From positions 60,522 through 124,521 of the forward strand of contig JAFYZT010000044.1 in assembly GCA_017548605.1 (NCBI GenBank): a DNA stretch of 64,000 nucleotides. The letters run 5' to 3'. The stretch comes from Prevotella sp. Its GTDB lineage: Bacteria; Bacteroidota; Bacteroidia; Bacteroidales; Bacteroidaceae. Each line of letters begins with the position of its first letter. Position 1 is the first letter of the stretch. Under the pieces are notes generated by a model. The model was not told the origin of the DNA and did not search any database. It saw only the letters and a list, made by a program, of their open reading frames with translations. Below are positions 19,081 through 26,536 of the stretch, piece by piece. Made by a program: the position numbers and the translations under genes.

Positions 19081-21444
19081 TTAGTCAAGTGTATCCACTG
19101 TATCCACAAATTCACCAATTACTCTAAAATCCTCTGCTTCATCAGCATTGATAATGATAGGATTATATTCATTGTTTAGAGGCTTTAACTCTATCTTCTC
19201 ATGTTGCCAACATCCTTCTTCATCATAAGTTTTGGAGCTTGAATACTCTTTAATGGAATAGGCTCCATAATAATCGGCATCATAATAGTTGGTATGCTGC
19301 ACTAATACTATCTTTCCTTGACGACTCCCAGCGGGATTGGCTCTGAAAACACAATAGTCACCATCATGGATTCGGGGCTCCATCGAGTGTCCTGAAGCAC
19401 GAACCACATACATATTACGGTTAAGCCTTCCTATACCTTCTACTCGTATCCAGCCAAGCTCATTAACAATATCACCTTCACCGAAATAACCACATGCAGC
19501 TTTAATTGAATATACTGGTAGAAAATCGATGTATTTTACATCATCATTCACAATCGGTTCAATACGTACCTCTTTGGCAACAGAAGGTATATCTGTCATC
19601 AATTCACGAAAATGCTCAGCTAACGAGGAATCACAGAAATAGACATAGCACCCCTTCATTCCTCGGGTCATCAGCGTGCGGTAGGTATTCTTAATAATCT
19701 CATCAGCTATCCGAATAGCTTCATATGGATTCTTCCTATACTTAGATTTGAAACCCTTAAGTGATTGGTCATTGGAAGAACGCTTCAAACCATCTGTCAC
19801 CACTTTATTGTCAACAAAAGAAAGGTCTGGACCCACGATGACACCCACATAGTCAAGTTCCAATCCCTGACAAGTATGAATGCAACCTATCTGGTCTATA
19901 GTTTTTTCACCTATCAACCAAGGCTCGTTACTATTAAAGTTCCATTGCTTTTTGAAAGAATGCTCAGGTATTATAATATCGTATGCCATATGGTTTTGCT
20001 TGCTATTCCAATCCCAGCAATAGCCTGCAACAACACGACTCTTATTGTTTTCTTCGTTCTTTCTTTTTATTTCTGCAAACATCTCTGTTGGTGAGTCATA
20101 GATACGAAAGTCATAGTCTTCTTTTGTCAATCGGATATTAGCAGTTTCTCTTATTTGCAAGGCATTGTCCAACCAACTGAGATAACCGTCAGAGCCATTG
20201 CAGCGAAACTGCGAACTGAGGTGCTCGATATGAACATCCGCACCAAGTTCTTCGGCATATTGTTTAACAGATTTCACACTGCCGATATCTTTTATGTGGA
20301 TACGCTGACAATCATCTACGAAGAAAACAGAAAATTTCGCCGTCTTTATGATTTCCTTAATCTGATTATTGCCCTTATTAGAGAACAGTCCACTTTTCAT
20401 ATTTAATCGATGAGCCTCGTCAACAATCAAGGCTCCCATAGTATCAGGTATAGTTTCTGTAAAATTCCCACTACCGACAAACAGATGGTTGATATAGTTA
20501 TTACTAAAACTACTTGATAGTTTGACACTATAAACGGCACGAGGTGCACTGTTCTTGGTGACATATTGCGAAGCTATACCTTCTGCTGTAAATTTTACCA
20601 GCAAATTGACAGCCAAAACACTTTTTCCCGTTCCTGGTCCGCCCTCAACAATTAGTACCTGTTTCTTGCCATCCTGAGCCTTTTTTGCTAAATAAAAAGC
20701 TGTCTCATAAACTACCTTTTGGTCATCAAGCATTACGAATTCATCATTGCCATTCAGCATGGATGTAAGCGAATCTGCTAACTGCTTCGAAGGTCTCAGT
20801 TTGCCATTATCTATTTTCCATATAATATCTTCAGTCGAAAAGTTTCTAATATGTCTCAAAATAAAATCTTGTAATCGGGCAGTATCATTTTTTAAGAAAA
20901 GCGGTGCTTTGGCCACATAGTCTTGGTATAGTTTTCCATTTATCATTCCATCAGGCGTATAATTGTGAAGGTAGGCACATGGACATATATTAACACCTTG
21001 CTCTTGAATAGTCAAATTGTAATTGGAAAGCATGTAGGCATATGACCATGCCTGATATGAAGGATGCGCGACCTCCCCCTTGCCATATTGAAAGCGCGTT
21101 ACCACGATGCCAGGTTTTTGTGTCGGCTCGGCCTCTTCCCATTGCTTCAATTCCACAATGACTAACTGCTCTTTCTTCTGCGCATTCAGTCCTGAGATGA
21201 TGAAATCAACACGTTTAGCTGTTAAAGGGATTTGATATTCTATAGCCACCCCTACATTATCAGAGAGTTCAGATGTATTAACTACTTTATACATAAACTG
21301 CATAGAATTCTCCCACGAACGAACTTCATTGGGAGAGGTATGTCTACCAAGATGTTCGAGAAAAGCATTGTCAATATTGTTGGCGATAGTATTGTTGAAT
21401 ACATCGTCAACGAACTGCTTCTTGGTGGCTCTATAGATAATCAT
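19081..21444 (-). CDS. PD-(D/E)XK nuclease / DUF2075 helicase / S24 (LexA-UmuD-like) autoprotease fusion
   Basis: This 787-residue protein combines three modules. (1) Residues about 40-140 show a PD-(D/E)XK nuclease core: Asp80, Glu98-x-Lys100 and a Q-x3-Y helix at 131-135. (2) Residues about 240-610 are a DUF2075-type superfamily 1 helicase: Walker A GGPGTGKS (268-275), Walker B LIVDEAH (339-345), VDDCQ (376-380), TCQGLELDYVG (524-534) and an arginine motif LMTRGMKG (591-598). (3) Residues about 645-787 are an S24 peptidase: Ser687 in SGHSMEP, Lys732 in YSIKEY, and a Cys651-Gly652 pair 36 residues before the serine, the same distance as in UmuD. The start overlaps the upstream stop by ATGA. 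Base composition is AT-rich. A role as an anti-phage or DNA-damage effector is inference. Confidence 0.85.
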   Translation of the reverse strand: MIIYRATKKQFVDDVFNNTIANNIDNAFLEHLGRHTSPNEVRSWENSMQFMYKVVNTSELSDNVGVAIEYQIPLTAKRVDFIISGLNAQKKEQLVIVELKQWEEAEPTQKPGIVVTRFQYGKGEVAHPSYQAWSYAYMLSNYNLTIQEQGVNICPCAYLHNYTPDGMINGKLYQDYVAKAPLFLKNDTARLQDFILRHIRNFSTEDIIWKIDNGKLRPSKQLADSLTSMLNGNDEFVMLDDQKVVYETAFYLAKKAQDGKKQVLIVEGGPGTGKSVLAVNLLVKFTAEGIASQYVTKNSAPRAVYSVKLSSSFSNNYINHLFVGSGNFTETIPDTMGALIVDEAHRLNMKSGLFSNKGNNQIKEIIKTAKFSVFFVDDCQRIHIKDIGSVKSVKQYAEELGADVHIEHLSSQFRCNGSDGYLSWLDNALQIRETANIRLTKEDYDFRIYDSPTEMFAEIKRKNEENNKSRVVAGYCWDWNSKQNHMAYDIIIPEHSFKKQWNFNSNEPWLIGEKTIDQIGCIHTCQGLELDYVGVIVGPDLSFVDNKVVTDGLKRSSNDQSLKGFKSKYRKNPYEAIRIADEIIKNTYRTLMTRGMKGCYVYFCDSSLAEHFRELMTDIPSVAKEVRIEPIVNDDVKYIDFLPVYSIKAACGYFGEGDIVNELGWIRVEGIGRLNRNMYVVRASGHSMEPRIHDGDYCVFRANPAGSRQGKIVLVQHTNYYDADYYGAYSIKEYSSSKTYDEEGCWQHEKIELKPLNNEYNPIIINADEAEDFRVIGEFVDTVDTLD

Positions 21445-21770
21445 AACTCGTTATATTTCTTAGCATTTCCGTAGGCTTTTCCTACAGGATACTTCTCCGC
21501 ATTCTTTTTGATTTTTTTTAAAACAATCTGTTTGATGTCAAAATCGTACTTATCAGCGATGAGGATAGCATAGTTGAAGATGTCTGCCAGTTCTTCTTCT
21601 ACCTTGTCTATATTTACTTCAGAGGCATTTTTCCACAAGAAAGCCTCATTGAGTTCTGCCGCCTCAATAGAAAGAGCAAGAGCCAAGTCTTTTCCATTAT
21701 GGAACTGATCCCAATCTCGCTCTTGTGAGAATTCCACAATTGCTTTACGTAGTTCTTCTATGTCACTCAT
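21441..21770 (-). CDS. MazG-like nucleotide pyrophosphohydrolase
   Basis: This 109-residue all-alpha NTP pyrophosphohydrolase of the MazG-like group hydrolyses (d)NTPs or modified nucleotides to the monophosphate and pyrophosphate. The metal-binding motif is complete: E36-A-A-E39 and E60-L-A-D63, with a second copy of acidic residues around them. It is a single-domain form like the small RS21-C6/dCTPase type, not a full MazG. The ATG at 21770 shares one base with the stop codon of the upstream TPR gene (TGATG), and its own stop overlaps the next start (ATGA). The three proteins are therefore made as one coupled set. In this setting it may lower a nucleotide pool or remove a signal nucleotide; which one is not known. 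Confidence 0.85.
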   Translation of the reverse strand: MSDIEELRKAIVEFSQERDWDQFHNGKDLALALSIEAAELNEAFLWKNASEVNIDKVEEELADIFNYAILIADKYDFDIKQIVLKKIKKNAEKYPVGKAYGNAKKYNEL

Positions 21771-23581
21771 CACATGTTCTTTTTTGAATTGTACATCTGG
21801 AGTGCGCTCTCATATGCTTTCGAGAAAGGAAGTCCTAATGCGTTGAGCTTGTGAGGAATAGCTCGTGCCCAACTGACATAATAATAGGCTAGAAATTGAT
21901 AGCCACCAAACTCTTTATCTGGAATGGATTTAATAGAGTATTTTTTCTTGGGGTCAATTCCAGTAACTCCCACCATGGCAATTTCCAATGCGATACGGTG
22001 TATTGCTTGTGGAGTAAGAGTATCGAAATACTCCATTGCACCTAACATATACAATGACATCATCATGGTTTCTGTGGGGTCTGCACCATCTTGATGATTC
22101 TGGGCGAATTGAGCATTAGCTGCTTCAGTATCCTCTATCGACAAAGCATTTTCCTCTAAGTCTTTCAAATCACTTTTCATTGAGAGATCTGCTTTCATAC
22201 CAGGGGTCACTTGTTTCTCATCAATGATTTCTATTAACTCATCCATATTGAAAGATTGTACAAAATATTCCAACATCTCATATTCATCTCCTGCCTTGTA
22301 AGTATTCAAATATGCCTTGAACTCCTCATAGAGGTCTTGCGCATGTTTGTATTCTTGTTTTGTTGGATTATATTGACCTATCAGATTTATACCATAAAGG
22401 TCTTTGAAGTGCAGACTTGTAACGATATTCATTACTTTATTTGCATATACTATCTCCTTAGGGAAAAAACCATTGGATGCCGCTTGTTTAACAGCATTTA
22501 TATTGTCCTGCTCCATATGGAAGAGCGAAAGCATCTGGATGGGGCGCACAATTTTGTAGTCTGTATAAATCATGTTTTCAACAAATAAATCCAGCGGACA
22601 ATTCATCAGTTGAAGCCCTAATCCATCAGCAAGGCCGATAATTGCTTTATCCAACTCTGAGAGAGGAATATGACTGTGCCTTTTCTTCATAAACGAGAGA
22701 AAACGTTTTTTGAAGGCTGTTCTTGTTCGCTCTGAACTAACAACAGCTTTAGACCTATTGGCTATTGTTGCCTGTTGGCTCATTTTCAAATGCATCATTT
22801 CGTGAATAAACAGGTGTTCAACATAATCCTTCTCTGGATTATATCTAATTACATGTTCTTTTGCTGCATGAAGAGGAGCATATTCCAATTTTGCATGGAC
22901 GTTGAGGCTTCTATCATCTGTAATTCGGATATTGACATAATCTACAGCCTCGAGTTCATCTTTTATTCCCTTCCAGACATTCAAATAATTGGTTTTGTCT
23001 GCATATTCTTTGGCGACTGTGATATAGAGTTTTATCAATTCTTCACGCACAGAGGGATTCTCTGGACGGTCTGATGATTTTAGAGCTCCTTTGTGACAAA
23101 TCTCAAAGGCATCTTCAATCCTATTGAGTTTATAATAACAAAGAGCGAGTCCATAATACGAATTGGCATAAGAATCATCAATAGCCAAAGCCTTCATCAT
23201 ATAAGGAAGGGCACTTTCATAATCATGACATTCCATATAAGTGGCACCAATATTGTTAATGGCAATGGCATTGTTAGGATGATATTTTAAGACTTTGTCA
23301 TAGTATTGTTTGGCCGTCTTGATATCTTTCTTCTCTTTTGTGAGTAGGTTACCCATCAATATTAGTGCCCATAAATTCTGAGGATCACATTTTAAGGCTT
23401 CAATTAACTCGTCAAATGCCTTGTCTGGTTCATTCTGATGATACCAATGAACCTGAGCTAATGCTCGCCATGCCTCAGAATTCTGAGGGTCATTTTTTGT
23501 TATCTCTTCAAGTAGAGAAAGTGCCTCTTCGTATTTATTCTTATTACACAGGTCGAATGCCTGCTGCAATTTTTCTTGCAT
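21770..23581 (-). CDS. TPR protein with HExxH metalloprotease-like motif
   Basis: This 603-residue protein has no signal peptide. Residues 1-165 are tetratricopeptide repeats (NSEAWRALAQVHWY, AIAINNIGATYMECHDYESALPYMMKAL, SYANSYYGLALCYYKL), a protein-binding scaffold. A second domain holds H260-E-M-M-H264 in the helix LFIHEMMHLKM, the zinc signature of gluzincin-type metalloproteases; a downstream Glu near residue 335 (DLFVEN) could be the third ligand. The C-terminal 250 residues are helical and unfamiliar. No named family is recognised. It is the first large gene of the AT-rich operon, and its stop overlaps the MazG-like start. A sensor or protease acting on the S24-containing partner is a possible role, not shown by the sequence. 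Confidence 0.75.
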   Translation of the reverse strand: MQEKLQQAFDLCNKNKYEEALSLLEEITKNDPQNSEAWRALAQVHWYHQNEPDKAFDELIEALKCDPQNLWALILMGNLLTKEKKDIKTAKQYYDKVLKYHPNNAIAINNIGATYMECHDYESALPYMMKALAIDDSYANSYYGLALCYYKLNRIEDAFEICHKGALKSSDRPENPSVREELIKLYITVAKEYADKTNYLNVWKGIKDELEAVDYVNIRITDDRSLNVHAKLEYAPLHAAKEHVIRYNPEKDYVEHLFIHEMMHLKMSQQATIANRSKAVVSSERTRTAFKKRFLSFMKKRHSHIPLSELDKAIIGLADGLGLQLMNCPLDLFVENMIYTDYKIVRPIQMLSLFHMEQDNINAVKQAASNGFFPKEIVYANKVMNIVTSLHFKDLYGINLIGQYNPTKQEYKHAQDLYEEFKAYLNTYKAGDEYEMLEYFVQSFNMDELIEIIDEKQVTPGMKADLSMKSDLKDLEENALSIEDTEAANAQFAQNHQDGADPTETMMMSLYMLGAMEYFDTLTPQAIHRIALEIAMVGVTGIDPKKKYSIKSIPDKEFGGYQFLAYYYVSWARAIPHKLNALGLPFSKAYESALQMYNSKKNM

Positions 23582-23698
23582 CTGTCAGCAACAACTGGTC
23601 TGACTGATACCCAAGTGTCAGAAAGGTTTTCCATTCCCGGTTTGCTACAATGCAGAAAAAACGAGGGTATCTCCTGCTGCCCATCCCACCATTTAGGC

Positions 23699-23944
23699 CT
23701 ACCACAGCCATCTCAATAGAAAGAACAGATTTGATACCCTCTGGAGTATATATAACACACCTAAAAGTGTGCGTGAGGGCACAAGTCCCTCGGCACACTC
23801 CGGTTGTGCATAACATACACATCCATAGGCGTCACCTCTGCATTTGTCTTTGATTGAGATTTGATTGTGGTAGTTCAAATGGTCAAAAACAAAGCGTACA
23901 GTGTCGCTTTTCCACATGTAGTACTCCCCATCTATTAGCTCCAT
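23699..23944 (-). CDS. Possible small leader protein, 81 residues
   Basis: An ATG stands 45 bases downstream of a TATCTTTG promoter box and opens an 81-codon frame beginning MELIDGEYYMWKSDTVRFV. The first 45 residues look protein-like (mixed charged and aromatic). The last part (VLYILQRVSNLFFLLRWLW) is hydrophobic and may come from frame read-through. I do not recognise it. A frame in another phase continues toward the TPR gene, so a frameshifted older gene is an alternative. It would be the first gene of the AT-rich operon. Confidence 0.3.
   Translation of the reverse strand: MELIDGEYYMWKSDTVRFVFDHLNYHNQISIKDKCRGDAYGCVCYAQPECAEGLVPSRTLLGVLYILQRVSNLFFLLRWLW
23766..23799. repeat. Nested hairpin upstream of the TPR gene
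   Basis: agtgtgc pairs with gcacact, and inside it gaggg pairs with ccctc around a 7-base loop. This is the strongest local secondary structure in the operon leader. Confidence 0.55.
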
Positions 23945-23988
23945 CCTCCTACGAGAATATCATTGCTGCAATGGGCAGATTGCTGTTG

Positions 23989-23996
23989 CAAAGATA
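23989..23996 (-). promoter_or_regulatory. TAnnTTTG box for the TPR/MazG/nuclease-helicase operon
   Basis: TATCTTTG on the minus strand is a perfect -7 element in an AT-rich stretch. No TTTG was found at 19-21 bases upstream, which may point to an activated or weak promoter. Confidence 0.5.
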
Positions 23997-24076
23997 ACAA
24001 AAAATTATTAATTATTACTTGTTAAAATAAAAAGTTAGATAGATTTTTAGATTGTGAAAAAATAATAACAACAAAA

Positions 24077-24097
24077 GGGCAGACCAGCGGCCTGCCC
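24077..24097 (-). terminator. Terminator-like hairpin after the PepSY-like gene
   Basis: gggcag and ctgccc form a stem 37 bases after the stop codon, followed on the minus strand by a T-rich tail (TTTTGTTGTTATTA). Confidence 0.6.
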
Positions 24098-24134
24098 AAA
24101 GATGATTTTTGTAAAGTTATGTTGCATGTGTTGG

Positions 24135-24569
24135 TTATTCGAAACCCAGGAGCTTATATTGGTGATTGAAGTGCAGGAAGACGCCGCAGGGCAGTTCCAC
24201 TTCATAACCATAATCTTCTTTGTCTATCTCCACCACTGATGTTCCAGGGAAATTGTCATCAACAATCTTCATGATGGCTGCGGGCACCACGTTGGCGGGT
24301 ACAGCATCGCTGTGGCAGTCAATAGCGTCCCAGTTGCCGTTGTTGTCGAAATCAATCTGTGTACCATCGTTCAAGCTTACCTCAAAGCAGTCGTCCGTCA
24401 TTTCTTTTTCTATAGAAGCAATTTGCCTGTTAGGGAAGTTCTGCTGAACAAAAGATATAGCTTTGACAGGCAGACTATTGATGGGTAATTTGTTTGTGGC
24501 TGCGTTGCCTTTCAACATGAATGCCATAAGGCATGCTATAACTGCAATAATTGTTTTCACCGTTTTCAT
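24135..24569 (-). CDS. Periplasmic PepSY-like domain protein
   Basis: This 144-residue exported protein has a signal peptide (ending about KGNAAT) and two tandem beta-lactamase-inhibitor-like/PepSY-like repeats. They are seen as LPVKAISFVQQNFPNRQIASIEKEMTDDCFEVSLNDGTQIDFDNNGNWDAID and a second copy VPAAIMKIVDDNFPGTSVVEIDKEDYGYEVELPCGVFLHFN. Such proteins are frequent in Bacteroidota, often under two-component control, and are thought to act in the periplasm as small inhibitors or sensors. Only the fold is clear. It has a full promoter, and repeated gcgaca words lie 70-120 bases upstream of its probable transcription start. Confidence 0.82.
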   Translation of the reverse strand: MKTVKTIIAVIACLMAFMLKGNAATNKLPINSLPVKAISFVQQNFPNRQIASIEKEMTDDCFEVSLNDGTQIDFDNNGNWDAIDCHSDAVPANVVPAAIMKIVDDNFPGTSVVEIDKEDYGYEVELPCGVFLHFNHQYKLLGFE

Positions 24570-24958
24570 AATTGTTAATTTTTTGTTGTTTGCGTTTTTA
24601 TTATCTTTTACTTTTTTGCCGCAAGGAGTGTTTTTCCCTTTTGGCGATGCAAAAGTACGCTCACTTTTCTTGGTGCCAAAGAATAATCATCTTTATTTGT
24701 CGAAATCCATGCGACAAGCATGGCAATGTGCGACAAACCGATGAAAGCATGTAAAAAAATGTCGCAAAACACGTATTTTGGAACAAGAAATATGAATTTT
24801 AGCGAACAACTTGAAGAAGAAAGCAAATTACACGTGTTTTTTTCAAGACAAGTAGAAAGAAGAGAATTAAACTTTATCCCCGCTCAAGCGTCATAGAAAA
24901 GATGAATCTTGCAACCATTACATGCCGAGAGCATGCTATAAACCTACTATTATTTAAT
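24570..24958. other. Divergent intergenic region between PepSY-like and GH8 genes
   Basis: This 389-base gap holds the minus-strand promoter of the PepSY-like gene and four copies of the word gcgaca/tgtcg (24697-24702, 24711-24717, 24730-24736, 24760-24765). Closer to the GH8 gene are TATTTTGG (24774-24781) and a 34-codon plus-strand frame at 24792-24896 that I do not trust as a gene. No RNA gene was seen. Confidence 0.5.
24650..24680 (-). promoter_or_regulatory. Promoter for the PepSY-like gene
   Basis: On the minus strand TTTG (24680-24677), 19 bases, TACTTTTG (24657-24650). Confidence 0.7.
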
Positions 24959-26305
24959 ATGAAGAAAATTCTTATCTTTCTTATTCTGGCTGTTGCCTCT
25001 GCATCGGCCCGTTCTTACACGCCTTGGACGAAAGGGGGTTTCGAGACCCGCCAATACCGTAACCTATTTGTAGAAATGGGCTATCAGCCGGCAGCAGTGG
25101 AGGCCAAATTACAAGAAGTGTTCAACGATGTGTTCCGCGGTCCCAACAAAGTTTATTTTGAGGTGGGCGACACCTTAGGCTATATTTCCGACATCAAGAA
25201 CAACGACGCCCGTACAGAAGGTATGTCGTATGGCATGATGATAGCCGTGCAATTTGGTGAGAAAGATATTTTCGACCGTCTATGGCGGTGGAGCAAGAAA
25301 TATATGCAACATCAGTCAGGTTCCCGTGAAGGATATTTCGCTTGGAGCTGCAAGACCGACGGCACTCGTAATTCCGATGGAGCAGCCTCCGACGGAGAGC
25401 TGTACTACATCACTGCCCTCCTTTTCGCCTCCAACCGTTGGGGCAACGACACGGGAATTAACTACAAAGCTGAAGCACAGCACATCCTCAACTGTATCAT
25501 GCCCCGTGAATACACACCGGAGGCAAGACCGGGATTCGGTGGTTTCGGCCCCCAACAGACAGGTCCGCAGAAGATGTTCCTGATAGATCCGGAAACCCAA
25601 CTGATTACTTTCACACCCGACGGGTTCGGACAGCGTTTTACAGACCCCAGTTATCATATTCCCGCATTCTATGAGGTTTGGGCCTTGTGGGCCGACGATG
25701 GGCGCAGCGAGTATTGGAAGGGGTGCGCCGCCAAGAGCCGTGCTTTCCTTCATAAGGCTACCCATCCCGTTACCGGTTTGAATGCCGACAACTGTCAGTA
25801 CGACGGCAGCGAGATGCAGATGCCCCGCTTCCCCGGACGCCCGCAAGGTCAGCAAAACGCTCCCCGACGGATGGGAAACAATAATTTCCGCTACGACTCA
25901 TGGCGTGTGCCGATGAACATCGCCCTCGACTACGAATGGAGCTGTGCCGACAGAGAATGGCAGCAGCAATACGGTGAAAAAATACAGAATTTCCTCTATT
26001 CTCAAGGCATCAACACCTTTGTCGACCAATACCGTGTTGACGGGACACTCCCAGAAGGTGACGAGATACTGCCTGCCGGAGGCTTCAGAAAACTACGCCA
26101 CAGCATCGGTCTGGTAGCCACCTCGGCAGCTGCTTCTGTGATGTGCTCACATGAAAAGAGCAAAGAGTTTGTCGACGCCCTATGGAATGCGCGTCATGAA
26201 CCGTTCGAAGACGGCTACTTCGATGCCTATTACGACGGGCTTCTCCGTCTCTTTGCATTCATGCATCTTAGCGGACACTACCGGGTCATCTTCCCTGGTG
26301 AATAA
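24959..26305 (+). CDS. GH8 reducing-end xylose-releasing exo-oligoxylanase
   Basis: This is a secreted or periplasmic GH8 enzyme of 448 residues. The signal peptide is MKKILIFLILAVASASARS. The general acid Glu87 is in TEGMSYGM, and Asp145 is in the GH8 signature AASDGELYYITALLFA. The region FRYDSWRVPMNI probably carries the catalytic base. The TEGMSYGM and SREGYFAWSC context is typical of the subgroup that removes xylose from the reducing end of xylo-oligosaccharides (Rex). The internal ATG at 24959 is chosen because it starts the signal peptide. It is monocistronic, with a strong terminator. It fits with the xylan locus 6 kb downstream, though it lies outside it. Confidence 0.88.
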   Translation: MKKILIFLILAVASASARSYTPWTKGGFETRQYRNLFVEMGYQPAAVEAKLQEVFNDVFRGPNKVYFEVGDTLGYISDIKNNDARTEGMSYGMMIAVQFGEKDIFDRLWRWSKKYMQHQSGSREGYFAWSCKTDGTRNSDGAASDGELYYITALLFASNRWGNDTGINYKAEAQHILNCIMPREYTPEARPGFGGFGPQQTGPQKMFLIDPETQLITFTPDGFGQRFTDPSYHIPAFYEVWALWADDGRSEYWKGCAAKSRAFLHKATHPVTGLNADNCQYDGSEMQMPRFPGRPQGQQNAPRRMGNNNFRYDSWRVPMNIALDYEWSCADREWQQQYGEKIQNFLYSQGINTFVDQYRVDGTLPEGDEILPAGGFRKLRHSIGLVATSAAASVMCSHEKSKEFVDALWNARHEPFEDGYFDAYYDGLLRLFAFMHLSGHYRVIFPGE

Positions 26306-26316
26306 CAAAACAAACA

Positions 26317-26345
26317 GCGGGCGTATCGAAATGATACGCCCGCTT
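26317..26345 (+). terminator. Intrinsic terminator after the GH8 gene
   Basis: Perfect 12-bp GC-rich stem (agcgggcgtatc) with loop gaaat, followed by tctttta. Confidence 0.9.
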
Positions 26346-26462
26346 CTTTTATATGCGCGACAGATGTTGTCAGAGGCTTGAAAATCTGACGTATTTCGTA
26401 CCCAAAAGGCCATACTTTCTACTTTTTTGCGATGCAAAACATTAGATTTCGTGAAAACGTTG

Positions 26463-26470
26463 TATTTTTG
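26463..26470 (+). promoter_or_regulatory. TAnnTTTG box for the thioredoxin-fold lipoprotein operon
   Basis: TATTTTTG lies 67 bases upstream of MTIM/MKKN start codons. A -33 element is not clear. Confidence 0.5.
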
Positions 26471-26536
26471 CATGGGAAAAGGAGGAAAGGGCAAGATATT
26501 AGGACTAAAAAGCCGAACATCCCAGAAATGACAATT

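Larger units (their letters stand above)
23582..23988 (-). other. Leader region of the AT-rich operon with nested hairpin
   Basis: About 400 bases lie between the promoter box and the TPR gene start. They hold a small open frame (23699-23944), a two-part hairpin (23766-23799: 7-bp outer stem, 5-bp inner stem) and a 9-bp inverted repeat gagggtatc/gataccctc (23664-23672 and 23733-23741). A second open frame overlaps the TPR start in another phase. The region is less AT-rich than the genes after it. It may be a regulatory leader, a structured RNA or the remains of a gene. Confidence 0.4.

Noticed and set aside
23766-23799. Retron or group II intron RNA
   Set aside because: The nested hairpin was considered as part of such an element, but no reverse transcriptase gene, intron domain V motif or msr/msd-type flanking repeats are present.
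23544-23822. 92-codon minus-strand frame overlapping the TPR gene start
   Set aside because: It overlaps the convincing TPR start in another phase and its sequence matches nothing I know. It may be the remains of a gene and is mentioned with the leader.
24792-24896. 34-codon plus-strand frame before the GH8 gene (MNFSEQLEEESKL...)
   Set aside because: It has a weak promoter-like TATTTTGG upstream and a plausible helical start, but no recognisable homology, and it ends in a region without further support. Listed only as part of the intergenic region.
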